Shown piece by piece: positions 7,567 to 15,886 of a stretch of 64,000 nucleotides of DNA (its first letter is position 1; each line of letters starts with the position of its first letter). Source of the DNA: Desulfoluna sp942491485 (lineage in GTDB: Bacteria > Desulfobacterota > Desulfobacteria > Desulfobacterales > Desulfolunaceae); NCBI GenBank assembly GCA_942491485.1, contig CALOAX010000012.1:62001-126000 (forward strand), given 5' to 3'. Position numbers and translations under genes: made by a program. The notes below the pieces were generated by a model. That model searched no databases. It had not been told where the DNA came from and saw nothing but the letters and a program-made list of their open reading frames with translations.

Positions 7567-9831
7567 TTATTTTTTCAAAAGATCTGCAAAGGGGTTGTTG
7601 AACGGTCTCCCTTTGTCTTCCCGTTCCCGCTTGGGTTTGGGCGTACGGCTTGGCTTTGGGGGGGGTGGGGTGTTCTCCTTGGTCTTGGGGGTGCCCCCTT
7701 CTCCCGGGCGGTTCTTCATGGAGAGGGAGATGCGCTTGCGTTGCTTGTCAATGCCAATTACGACAACCTGTACCTTTTGGTGAACCTTTACAACGTCCGC
7801 TGGGTTCTTGACGAACTTATCCGACATCTCACTGATGTGAACGAGTCCGTCCTGGTGGACACCGATGTCCACAAAGGCACCGAAGGCTGTGACGTTGGTG
7901 ACGACACCGGGGAGGCGCATTCCCTCTTCAAGGTCGTCCATGGTCTCCACGCCCTCCCGGTAGTTGAACAACTTGAAGTCATCACGCGGGTCACGGCCCG
8001 GTTTGGCCAGTTCGTCGCAAATGTCGGTGAGGGTGGGAATGCCCACGGTGTCAGTGGTGTAGGCCGAGAGGTCAAGGATCTGTTTCAGGTCGGAGCGCCC
8101 AATGAGGGAGGCCACGGTGACGCCAAGGTCTTTTGCCATGGCATCCACGATGCCGTAGCTTTCCGGGTGCACAGCGCTGGCGTCCAGGGGGTTCTTGCCA
8201 TCGGTGATTCGCAGGAAACCGGCGCACTGCTCATAGGCTTTGGGTCCGAGGCGGGGCACTTTGAGGAGTCCCTTGCGGGTTGTGAAGGGGCCGGTCTCAT
8301 CGCGGTACGCCACAATATTTCTGGCAAGCTGAGGGCCAAGACCCGACACATAGGTGAGGAGCTCCGCACTGGCACGGTTGATGTCTACCCCGACACCGTT
8401 CACACAGCTGATGACCGTGTCGTCCAGGGATTTTTTCAGGGCATTTTGATCCACATCGTGCTGATACTGTCCAACGCCAATGGATTTGGGGTCTATCTTC
8501 ACGAGTTCCGACAGGGGATCCATGAGACGTCGCCCAATGGAAACAGATCCACGTACGGTCAGGTCCAGCTCAGGGAACTCCTGCCTTGCCACCTCCGAGG
8601 CGGAGTAGATGGATGCGCCGCTTTCATTGACCAGGGTGATGATGATCTCTTTGGGAAGGCCCAACCCTTTAACAAATCGCTCTGTCTCCCTGCCGGCGGT
8701 TCCGTTGCCAATGGCAATGGCTTCGATATCAAAACGTGTCACCAGGCTGCGAACCGTTTCGGCCGCTTTTCGGTCTTTCTGCTCCCCCATGTTGGGGTAG
8801 ATGGTGTCGTGATGAAGCAGTTTGCCCTGGCTGTCCAGGCATACCACCTTGCATCCGGTTCGAAAGCCCGGGTCAATGCCCATCACACGGCGTGAGCCCA
8901 TGGGTGGCGACAGAAGAAGCTCTCGAAGGTTGTCGGCAAAGACCGTGATGGCCTCAGTGTCCGCTCTCTCTTTGGAGAGCATCCGTGCTTCGGTCTCCAT
9001 GGATCGGGAGAGAAGGCGTTTGTAACCCTGCTCCATGGCCTTGCGGACCAGGGTGGAATCCGGGCCGTCACCTGAGATCACCAGGTTGTGGAGGATATGC
9101 AGGGCATCCTCTTCGGTGGGGCGAATGGTAAGGTTAAGAATTTCCTCCCGTTCACCGCGTCTGGCGGCGAGGATCCGGTGAGAGGGGGCATCATGGAGAG
9201 GTTCATTCCAGTCGAAATAATCGCGGAATTTTGCTCCTTTTTCCTCCATGCCGGTGGCAACACGGCAGGAGATGGTGCTTTTTTTTGCGTAGAGCTCACG
9301 CAGGGATTTTCGTACATCCTCCTGCTCGTTGATCCACTCGGAAATGATATCCATGGCGCCGGAAAGGGCATCGGCGGCAGATTCAACGCCCTTTTCCACG
9401 TCCACGAATGCTGCGGCCATGGCCTCCGGGTCGCCTCCGGACTGAGCGAAAATGGCTTCGGCCAGAGGTTCGAGGCCCTTTTCCCGGGCCTGCTGTCCCT
9501 TGGTTCGTCGTTTGGGACGGTAGGGGAGGTAGATGTCCTCAAGGGTGGTTAGGGAGTCCGATGCTTGGATTCGGGCGGCCAGCTCATCGGTCAAGTGGCC
9601 GTTTTTTTCAAGGGAGGCCACGATCGTTGCTTTGCGGGCTTCAAGCTCCCTGAGTTGGGTGGCGAGGTCACGTATCTCCGCAACGGCTACCTCGTCAAGG
9701 CTTCCTGTGGCCTCTTTTCGGTAGCGGGCTATAAAAGGTACCGTAGCGCCCTGATCCAGAAGAGCAAGGGTCTCGGAGACCTGGGCTGAGCTCAGGTCAA
9801 GTTGGTCTGAAATAAATGTGATGTTGTCCAT
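7567..9831 (-). CDS. tex: Tex-type RNA-binding transcription accessory protein
   Basis: A conserved cytoplasmic nucleic-acid-binding protein of the Tex/YhgF family. From the ATG at 9831 it has 754 residues, the family length. Visible domains are the helical N-terminal Tex region (FIARYRKEATG near residue 34), a YqgF/RNase H-like segment (GIDPGFRTGCKV), helix-hairpin-helix motifs (VSGLGPQLARNIVAYR), and an S1 domain (GMRLPGVVTNVTAFGAFVDI). A Pro/Lys/Arg-rich tail of about 50 residues follows. The frame stays open 80 codons further upstream, but those residues are not family-like. The ribosome site is weak. Confidence 0.94.
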   Translation of the reverse strand: MDNITFISDQLDLSSAQVSETLALLDQGATVPFIARYRKEATGSLDEVAVAEIRDLATQLRELEARKATIVASLEKNGHLTDELAARIQASDSLTTLEDIYLPYRPKRRTKGQQAREKGLEPLAEAIFAQSGGDPEAMAAAFVDVEKGVESAADALSGAMDIISEWINEQEDVRKSLRELYAKKSTISCRVATGMEEKGAKFRDYFDWNEPLHDAPSHRILAARRGEREEILNLTIRPTEEDALHILHNLVISGDGPDSTLVRKAMEQGYKRLLSRSMETEARMLSKERADTEAITVFADNLRELLLSPPMGSRRVMGIDPGFRTGCKVVCLDSQGKLLHHDTIYPNMGEQKDRKAAETVRSLVTRFDIEAIAIGNGTAGRETERFVKGLGLPKEIIITLVNESGASIYSASEVARQEFPELDLTVRGSVSIGRRLMDPLSELVKIDPKSIGVGQYQHDVDQNALKKSLDDTVISCVNGVGVDINRASAELLTYVSGLGPQLARNIVAYRDETGPFTTRKGLLKVPRLGPKAYEQCAGFLRITDGKNPLDASAVHPESYGIVDAMAKDLGVTVASLIGRSDLKQILDLSAYTTDTVGIPTLTDICDELAKPGRDPRDDFKLFNYREGVETMDDLEEGMRLPGVVTNVTAFGAFVDIGVHQDGLVHISEMSDKFVKNPADVVKVHQKVQVVVIGIDKQRKRISLSMKNRPGEGGTPKTKENTPPPPKPSRTPKPKREREDKGRPFNNPFADLLKK

Positions 9832-10507
9832 GCAGTAGACCCGTTTAACAGGTTGATTGGATAGTGTAACGATGTGGCCAAGGGTGGGCGTGTCGCCGCC
9901 TCTGGTCACAAGGACTTCGCCTTTGGTCAAAAAATCATCGTTAGCACGAAACGTATGGTGTGAAAAACCCTTTTCGCGGTAAATCCATGAAAAGGTTACA
10001 GGGGATGTACCGCAGAGACGCACGTTCCATTTATGTTTGACATCCCCCCCTGGTAAGGCAGATAATGGCAAACGATAGAAAAAAACGCTTCTGCCCTTTG
10101 AAACATAAGGGTAGCCATCCGATTTTCAAATGGAATATCTTCAACACGGCACATGCTTCCGGGTTGTCGCGGACTCGCATATGTCGTTCAAACTCGCCAT
10201 TTATCAAGGGTTTTTATAAATTATGTGTTGACATAATGCGCTGAAAAAATAATATTTCTGTTTCAGAACGTGAGTTTTGTCACCGTAAGCAGAGCATGAA
10301 TGCAGGGCATAACCGTCATGCGACGCAGGCTTTTTGGGATAAAAGTACCGGCCCGGTCATTCCCATAGACACTTTGTGTCCTCTCCGAAGAGGATTCCAC
10401 AAGTCGACTGGGGCACCAGGAGGACGGCTTTTATGGAACTCTCGTATTCACATGCGACCTGTATCACGGTTTGCGGTACATCATCATCATCCTTCAGGGG
10501 TCGTTGA
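9832..10507. other. 676-base gap between divergent tex and the signalling island
   Basis: No convincing gene. It holds the promoter at 10228-10255 and then about 245 bases of leader. In the leader CTTTGTG TCCTCT pairs with AGAGGA ... CACAAG near 10371-10401. A 71-codon frame at 10296-10511 has biased, non-family composition and is rejected. Confidence 0.5.
10228..10255 (+). promoter_or_regulatory. Strong-looking sigma-70 promoter heading the signalling island
   Basis: A perfect TTGACA at 10228-10233 is separated by 16 bases from TAATAT at 10250-10255, with A/T-rich sequence upstream that could act as an UP element. It points to the gene at 10508 and implies a leader of about 245 bases. Confidence 0.6.
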
Positions 10508-11431
10508 ATGAATATCAAAGAAAGAATCAAATCACTGCTCAAGGAGGCGGAGCTTTATAAATCCCAACGCCTTTTGAGAGAAGCGCGTGAAAAATACACC
10601 CTTGTCATCGAAATACTCCAACAGCAGACCCGCATTCAAAATCGTGACGCCCTCATTGCGGCCGTTGAAAAAAAACGGGAAAGCCTGGACAATGCCATTG
10701 TTAAATGGGATCAATCCCAAGTAAACCCCGAAGTTTCCGGCAAAGTCCAAGACCTCATCAAACGGCTTTTTACCACCCCCGAAGAGGGTGGCAGTGATGA
10801 AGAAAAGGCGATCAACGAAGCCATCACGCTTGCAAAATTCGGCCAACACAGGAAAGCCCTTGAAGAGTTCAGCCGGCTGGTTCATATGTCCGGTGTCTGT
10901 CTTTCAGCTGCAAAAAATGCCATCAAGTGCTATTTAGAACTTTCCGAAGCGGACGAGGCCATGGAGACGATCCGGGGTTGGTGGCGGGAGGGGTGTTTTA
11001 CACCCGAGCAGTATACCTCCATTACAAGTTTCATGCAGTCCACCTTTGAAAAAAAAGGGTTCAACTGGGACGATTCCAAGATGGGAACGGATGGGGGCGA
11101 TGCCGAGGAGGAGGCGTTTACGGCTCCCATAGACGATGATATCATCGATATCACATCCATCGGCATCAATTTTGAAGACGGGCCCATGGCTGGACAGCAT
11201 GTGGAGCTGGATGTCAGTTTTCAGTCAGGGAGCCTTCTCAGCCTTATTGTCGGGAGCAGTGAACAAACGTTATTGGCCCTTTTAAAAAAGGGGCAGTCCA
11301 TCCATGATGTGGATTTTTATTCACCCATAGCCATCTTTAAAGGGTCTGCGGTGGTGGAATCCAACACCGAGATTCTCTCTGGACCCAAAAAAGGGGACTT
11401 CAGTCTTGATATCCGTATCGACAGCATTTGA
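10508..11431 (+). CDS. Helical-repeat protein of unknown function, first gene of the signalling island
   Basis: I do not recognise this 307-residue protein as a named family. Residues 1-40 look like a MIT/TPR-type helix pair (AELYKSQRLLREAREKY). A linker and a second helical repeat (EAITLAKFGQHRKALEEFSRL) follow. This layout matches the N-terminus of the ATPase at 21663, where AKAYKKHGLYGESIAVY and FKELGLNREALNELLKL sit in the same order. After an acidic linker, the last 100 residues are mainly predicted strands (GQHVELDVSFQSGSLLSL ... GDFSLDIRID) that could be a small beta-barrel without PilZ motifs. It is cytoplasmic, with no signal peptide. It lies about 120 bases before the first GTPase gene. 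Confidence 0.8.
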   Translation: MNIKERIKSLLKEAELYKSQRLLREAREKYTLVIEILQQQTRIQNRDALIAAVEKKRESLDNAIVKWDQSQVNPEVSGKVQDLIKRLFTTPEEGGSDEEKAINEAITLAKFGQHRKALEEFSRLVHMSGVCLSAAKNAIKCYLELSEADEAMETIRGWWREGCFTPEQYTSITSFMQSTFEKKGFNWDDSKMGTDGGDAEEEAFTAPIDDDIIDITSIGINFEDGPMAGQHVELDVSFQSGSLLSLIVGSSEQTLLALLKKGQSIHDVDFYSPIAIFKGSAVVESNTEILSGPKKGDFSLDIRIDSI

Positions 11432-11553
11432 CCGTTGGGTGAGTCGCATGACATTCTGCGGTACTGTTTATGGATCTCCGTTCATGCAAACAATCCGGTT
11501 TCAACTGGAAAAACGAAATGGGCGATGCCCATTTGCCACAGCGTGGTAACCAT

Positions 11554-12168
11554 ATGGCCATTTTTAATATTCAGAAGCGGGAAATTGAGTGCAAAATTGT
11601 CTTCTACGGCCCTGGCAGGTGTGGCAAGACGACAAACCTTGAGCATATCTTCAAGGCGTTTAAGAAGCAGGTCACGGGTGAAATGGTGTCTGTGGACACC
11701 GAAGGGGACAGCACGCTCTTTTTTGACTTTCTTCCCATGGGGCTTGGAAAGATAAACGGATGCGATGTTCGTGTTCAGATTTTTACTGTTCCCGGACAGC
11801 AGAAATATACCTCCACTCGAAAGTTGGTTCTCAAAGGGGTGGACGGGGTTGTGTTCGTTGCCGACTCCCTGGCCGTGCGTCGAGAAAAAAACCTTCTCTC
11901 CCTTAAAGATCTCCAGCAAAACCTGAGGGAATATGGGCAGAGCATCACACGGATCCCCCTCGTTCTTCAGTACAACAAGCGGGACCTTGCCGATGAGGGG
12001 GTACCCATCATGTCTGTGGAGCAGATGGAGAGGGACCTCAACCGCCAGTTGAAGGTGAGCAGTTTTGAAGCCAGCGCCACCAAGGGCACAGGCGTCGGAA
12101 AAACACTGCAGGAGTGCTTGAAGCAAACCCTTGTCTCTCTGCAGAAAGAGCTGCAGTGGGCAAAATAA
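11554..12168 (+). CDS. MglA-like small Ras-family GTPase (copy 1)
   Basis: A cytoplasmic GTPase of the bacterial MglA family, which sets cell polarity and drives gliding or type IV pilus motility in Myxococcus. From the ATG at 11554 it has 204 residues. G1 is GPGRCGKT at residues 19-26. The family hallmark TLFFDFLP follows, then TVPGQ near residue 80 in place of Ras DTAGQ, then RKLVLKGVDGVVFVADS, and the specificity motif NKRD at 141-144. The frame extends 28 codons upstream, but MAIFNIQKREIECKIV is the usual N-terminus. No roadblock gene is directly adjacent, unlike copy 2. Which machine it controls is unknown. Confidence 0.93.
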   Translation: MAIFNIQKREIECKIVFYGPGRCGKTTNLEHIFKAFKKQVTGEMVSVDTEGDSTLFFDFLPMGLGKINGCDVRVQIFTVPGQQKYTSTRKLVLKGVDGVVFVADSLAVRREKNLLSLKDLQQNLREYGQSITRIPLVLQYNKRDLADEGVPIMSVEQMERDLNRQLKVSSFEASATKGTGVGKTLQECLKQTLVSLQKELQWAK

Positions 12169-12241
12169 ACCACCGTGTGTCAGGTCGCTCTGTTTCTATT
12201 GGGCCTGCACGGATGGTTGTTGTGTAATGGAAGGATTGATC

Positions 12242-12266
12242 GAAACCGCGCCCATGGTGCGGTTTC
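12242..12266 (+). terminator. Weak hairpin between GTPase 1 and the DUF4388 protein
   Basis: GAAACCGC at 12242-12249 pairs perfectly with GCGGTTTC at 12259-12266 and is followed by only TTT. It may attenuate rather than end transcription. Confidence 0.4.
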
Positions 12267-12304
12267 TTTGTAATGCAATCGATGGGCGATGATGCGGGGG
12301 AAAA

Positions 12305-13468
12305 ATGAGCGTACAACCGGTACTGACAGGTGATCTGAGCTTTATTGATCTTTCTGACCTGCTTCAGTTTCTAAGCTCCGACGGCAAAAGCGGGGTGGTG
12401 AAAATCTCCAGTCTGTATGTCGAAAAGCCCGGAATTATTTATGTGTTAGATGGCCACCCCATCAACGCTTTCTGCGATGACAAGAGGGGAGAGGAGGCGC
12501 TTTACTCCTTTTTCGGATGGGGTGAAGGGCGTTTTGAATTTACCCTGGAGGATTTTCCCCAGGAGCGCATTATTCAGAAAACAACCATGGCTATTATTCT
12601 CGATGCCCTTAAGCTTGTGGACGAAGGGCAGATCGAGAAAGTCGGTCCGGTTCAGGTCACCTCAGATAAAATGAGGGATGATTCCGGGCGCATTCAATTG
12701 CCTGTGGTCCGGGGGCCTGCCTTTGCCGATTACATGTATCTTGCCGATGAAGAGGCGTTTCGAGACGGGGACCGCATCATCGAGCAGGGCCGACACGGCA
12801 ACTGGCTCTGGGTTGTACTGGAAGGTGTGGTAAGGGTCGTGAGGAACGCCCCGGAAGGCGAAGTGGTTGTTGCCCGGGTTGGGAACGGTGCGTTTGTTGG
12901 GAGCTTATCGTCAATGACCCGGCCTGACCATCCCCGATCTGCCTCAGCCATAGCTGAAGGGGATGTCTTGCTTGGTGTCATCGATACCCGGCAGCTCATC
13001 TCTGATCTTGGGGGCCTTTCCGACGCTTTTCTAAATTTGATTCGTGGCATCGAAAACCGATTGATCATGATATCAGACCGGGCCGTCGCTTTAAAATACA
13101 GTGAAACGCCAATGGTGGGCATGCCGCAGGATATCAAACCTGTGATTCGCCAGGGAGATCACGTCACCAAATTTTTCTCTGTTGAGGCTGGCAATGCTTA
13201 CCTTGTGCAGGACACCGGTGGCAGAAAAACGTTTCTTGGAACCTTGGGGCCTGGGGATTTCATCGGAGACCTGCCTGTGTTTAAACACAAGCACGAGCCC
13301 GACATGGCTGCGGTTTTTGCTTCTCCCGATTTGAAACTCAGCATCCAGGATACAGATGCCTTGATGGCCGAGTATGAAAACGCTCCGAATATTATAAAGA
13401 ACATTCTGGAGTACAGCTCGGTTTGTGTTTCCGTTATTACGGATCTGGCCTCAAGGAATATTTTGTAG
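12305..13468 (+). CDS. DUF4388 protein with two degenerate cyclic-nucleotide-binding-type domains
   Basis: A 387-residue cytoplasmic regulator. Residues 1-110 form a DUF4388/PATAN-like domain (GDLSFIDLSDLLQFLSSDGK, then YVLDGHPINAFCDDKRGEEA). Two beta-barrels of cyclic-nucleotide-binding type follow at about 145-240 (WLWVVLEGVVRVV) and 280-370 (LGTLGPGDFIGDL). The phosphate-binding cassette normally has FGE ... R. Here the equivalents are FVGSL and FIGDL, without the usual Glu and Arg pair, so cAMP or cGMP binding is doubtful and the folds may be structural. There is no DNA-binding helix-turn-helix. It lies between GTPase 1 and a PilZ gene. Confidence 0.85.
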   Translation: MSVQPVLTGDLSFIDLSDLLQFLSSDGKSGVVKISSLYVEKPGIIYVLDGHPINAFCDDKRGEEALYSFFGWGEGRFEFTLEDFPQERIIQKTTMAIILDALKLVDEGQIEKVGPVQVTSDKMRDDSGRIQLPVVRGPAFADYMYLADEEAFRDGDRIIEQGRHGNWLWVVLEGVVRVVRNAPEGEVVVARVGNGAFVGSLSSMTRPDHPRSASAIAEGDVLLGVIDTRQLISDLGGLSDAFLNLIRGIENRLIMISDRAVALKYSETPMVGMPQDIKPVIRQGDHVTKFFSVEAGNAYLVQDTGGRKTFLGTLGPGDFIGDLPVFKHKHEPDMAAVFASPDLKLSIQDTDALMAEYENAPNIIKNILEYSSVCVSVITDLASRNIL

Positions 13469-13598
13469 GCGAAACCAGATTTTCGACAAATGGATATGGT
13501 GTTGACGCAAGGGGCGGTTGCTGCCGGTCTGCTCCTGCTTGACTATGAGGATCCGGCATATTATCCGGCGTCATGCCGAGGAATAATCAGGACAGCCC

Positions 13599-13934
13599 AT
13601 GGAAAAACGAAAACACTCACGGATTAACTCGTCCAACCTGCTTTCCTATACCTGTGTGAATGCGGAAAATATTGTGGTCCAGCAGGGCATGGGAAAAACG
13701 CTTGATGTCAGTGAGGGCGGAATCCTTCTGGAGACCCATGTTTCCATTGATTCTCAGTACCTCGTTCATCTCGATATCGGTTTTAAAGATGATGTTGCAG
13801 AAATTGTCGGGAAGGTTGCCTACACCCGAAAGGGCGAAAGCGGTCGTATTGAGTCGGGAATTCGTTTTGAAGAGTACGGTGACGAGAGTCGCCAGGTTCT
13901 TCAGCAGTTCATCAAGGATTTTAAAGGCATGTAG
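13599..13934 (+). CDS. Single-domain PilZ protein
   Basis: A 111-residue protein that is almost entirely a PilZ domain. Both c-di-GMP-binding motifs are intact: RxxxR as RKHSR at residues 4-8 and DxSxxG as DVSEGG near residues 36-41. It therefore probably binds c-di-GMP and acts by protein contact. The strand-rich remainder ends in FIRFEEYG-like segments typical of the family and a short C-terminal helix. It is 130 bases downstream of the DUF4388 gene and is followed by a terminator, so it closes the first transcription unit of the island. Confidence 0.92.
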   Translation: MEKRKHSRINSSNLLSYTCVNAENIVVQQGMGKTLDVSEGGILLETHVSIDSQYLVHLDIGFKDDVAEIVGKVAYTRKGESGRIESGIRFEEYGDESRQVLQQFIKDFKGM

Positions 13935-14044
13935 GTGAGTCCTTGCCGGTTGGATCAGGGCGTAGCTCTGGTCATCGGGAACTGGTACCCAACATATGAA
14001 TGACGCTGGGTTATTTATGTCATTTCCCCATTATCATGGGAGAG

Positions 14045-14079
14045 GGCGCTGACGGCACCATGCCGCAGCGCCTTTTTTT
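14045..14079 (+). terminator. Intrinsic terminator after the PilZ gene
   Basis: GGCGCTG at 14045-14051 pairs with CAGCGCC at 14066-14072, with an inner CGGC/GCCG pair and seven T after it. It separates the first part of the island from purC. Confidence 0.85.
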
Positions 14080-14125
14080 GTTTCGGCCTGTCAAGGGCGG
14101 CGGGTCGCCCTCTGAAACCTTTGGA

Positions 14126-14154
14126 TTTACCTGTTATTGAATAAATGATATAGA
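14126..14154 (+). promoter_or_regulatory. Possible sigma-70 promoter of purC
   Basis: TTTACC at 14126-14131 is 17 bases from TATAGA at 14149-14154. Each element matches the consensus at four of six positions. Confidence 0.4.
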
Positions 14155-14267
14155 GTGTTACGCTTGAATATGGGCCGTGTTCAGTTGTGTGACAATGGCG
14201 GTACGGCCTCCTAATGTGGGAGCAACGCTCCTTTAAACCGAACTTATCTTCTTTATGGAGTAATGGT

Positions 14268-15143
14268 ATGTACACCAGCAATCTTGACGGCGTTAAACTG
14301 GTTCAAAAAGGGAAAGTCCGAGACATCTATGACCTTGGAGATTCCTTTCTGATGGTCACAACCGACAGGCTCTCGGCTTTTGATGTGGTGATGCCCGACC
14401 CCATCCCCGGAAAAGGCCGGGTTCTGACGCAGATTTCTCTGTATTGGTATGAGCAGGTGCGATCCATTATTGACAATCACCTGATTACCGCAGATGTTGA
14501 TGAGTATCCGGAGGTCTTGAAACCCCATGCAGAGGCTCTTCGCGGTCGAAGCATGATCGTGAAAAAAGCCGAACCCCTGAAGATTGAGTGCGTGGTCAGG
14601 GGGTACATCTCCGGCTCCGGGTGGAAATCCTACCAAAAAGACGGAACGGTCTGTGGCATCGTTCTGCCGGCCGGCCTCAAAGAGTCAGACCGATTGCCTG
14701 AACCCCTCTTTACGCCATCGACCAAGGCAGATATCGGTGATCACGATATCAATATCTCCTTTGAAGAGGCCGTGGATATTGTCGGGGCTGATATGGCGGA
14801 GAAGGTGAGGGACATCAGCCTGGCCATCTACAATAAAGGGGTCGAAATTGCGGCTGAGAAGGGGATTGTGATTGCTGATACCAAATTTGAATTCGGCATG
14901 TGCGATGGGGAGCTGATCCTCATCGATGAGGTTCTGACCCCCGATTCATCACGGTTCTGGCCCCAAAGCTCCTACAAGCCCGGTGGCCCCCAGGAGAGCT
15001 TTGACAAGCAGTATTTCCGGGATTATCTGGAGACACTTCAGTGGGACAAGACCCCTCCTGGCCCCTCCATTCCGGAGGAGATCCTTGCCAGGACATCTGC
15101 AAAGTATCTGGAAGCGTTGGAACTCTTCACCGGTAAGGCCTAG
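14268..15143 (+). CDS. purC: Phosphoribosylaminoimidazole-succinocarboxamide synthase
   Basis: Joins CAIR and aspartate with ATP in de novo purine synthesis. The 291-residue protein is of the longer SAICAR synthetase type. It shows the N-terminal KGKVRDIYDLGD, the loop TTDRLSAFDVVMPDPIPGKG, and the C-terminal IDEVLTPDSSRFWP with metal and substrate-site acids. The ATG at 14268 has GGAG seven bases upstream. An ATG 18 codons earlier has no ribosome site. It is monocistronic, lying between two terminators, and splits the signalling island without an obvious functional link to it. Confidence 0.96.
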   Translation: MYTSNLDGVKLVQKGKVRDIYDLGDSFLMVTTDRLSAFDVVMPDPIPGKGRVLTQISLYWYEQVRSIIDNHLITADVDEYPEVLKPHAEALRGRSMIVKKAEPLKIECVVRGYISGSGWKSYQKDGTVCGIVLPAGLKESDRLPEPLFTPSTKADIGDHDINISFEEAVDIVGADMAEKVRDISLAIYNKGVEIAAEKGIVIADTKFEFGMCDGELILIDEVLTPDSSRFWPQSSYKPGGPQESFDKQYFRDYLETLQWDKTPPGPSIPEEILARTSAKYLEALELFTGKA

Positions 15144-15201
15144 TTGAAAGCATCTCAATACTCATTTCGAAGAACTTTGTAACCGAGATCTTGAATACTA
15201 A

Positions 15202-15246
15202 AATCACAGCGGGTTCGTAACGGATCCGCTGTGATTGATTTATTTT
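15202..15246 (+). terminator. Intrinsic terminator after purC
   Basis: AATCACAGCGG at 15202-15212 pairs perfectly with CCGCTGTGATT at 15226-15236, followed by T-rich sequence. Confidence 0.8.
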
Positions 15247-15249
15247 AAT

Positions 15250-15278
15250 TTGATTAATCAATTTAAATGAGCTATAGG
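15250..15278 (+). promoter_or_regulatory. Possible promoter of the roadblock-GTPase 2 operon
   Basis: TTGATT at 15250-15255 and TATAGG at 15273-15278 are 17 bases apart in a very A/T-rich stretch directly after the purC terminator. Confidence 0.35.
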
Positions 15279-15438
15279 AATATAGGATCTGCCTGTTATT
15301 ACAATGGATCAGGTTTATTTTCTTTGCTTGAATAACCGGTTGGTATGGACGGAAATAACGACTGCCTGTAGCTATTTGTGAAGCAGTACCGTCAGGCATG
15401 CAACCCATCAACAGATATGAAGTGAGGGACTCGCCAGT

Positions 15439-15831
15439 ATGGATTTTTCTTTTGATTTTAGTAAAAAACAGCTCGAATCCATTGAGGATGTTCTGACAGA
15501 AGAGCTCATAGAGCTTGGGGTTCAGAGTGTTGTTCTCATTGATCTGGCAGGTAATGTTATCGTCAATCTGGACAACGGTCGTTGTCAGCATGATGTCTAC
15601 TCTCTTGCAGCCCTTGCTGCAGCAAACTTCGGCGCCGTCAGTGCCATGGCCAATATCATTGGAGAAGAAGAGTTCTCTCTCTTGTTCCACAAAGGAGAGA
15701 GCGACAGCATCCATTTCAGTAAGATTGGTACCGATCTTCTCCTTCTCAGTATTTTTGGAAAAGATGTGTCTCTGGGTTTTCTTCGCTTGAAAGTCAACGA
15801 GGCAAATGACAGGATCAGAGATCTGCTTTAG
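15439..15831 (+). CDS. Roadblock/LC7-domain protein
   Basis: A 130-residue protein with the roadblock fold. The N-terminal helix is KQLESIEDVLTEELIELG, followed by paired strands VQSVVLIDLAGNVIVNL, the long central helix SLAALAAANFGAVSAMAN and a final strand pair GTDLLLLSIFG. In MglB and relatives this domain dimerises and acts as a GTPase-activating partner. It lies 55 bases upstream of GTPase 2, the same order as mglB-mglA, so it is the likely partner of that GTPase. MglB identity itself is not claimed. The domain alone cannot show which GTPase it binds. Confidence 0.88.
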   Translation: MDFSFDFSKKQLESIEDVLTEELIELGVQSVVLIDLAGNVIVNLDNGRCQHDVYSLAALAAANFGAVSAMANIIGEEEFSLLFHKGESDSIHFSKIGTDLLLLSIFGKDVSLGFLRLKVNEANDRIRDLL

Positions 15832-15886
15832 ATGATATTGGATTCAATGTGTTTCCAGGCAATTAAGCATCAGAGAGGTTAACGGT

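Noticed and set aside
7741..8895. Open frame of 384 codons on the plus strand
   Set aside because: Antisense shadow of tex. The minus-strand Tex protein has family motifs through this whole region.
10296..10340. Partial resemblance to a c-di-GMP (GEMM) riboswitch near GCAGGGCATAACC and GACGCA
   Set aside because: The GNRA tetraloop stem and the second conserved block (GGTAGCCGGG-like) are absent. The segment folds instead as small unrelated hairpins.
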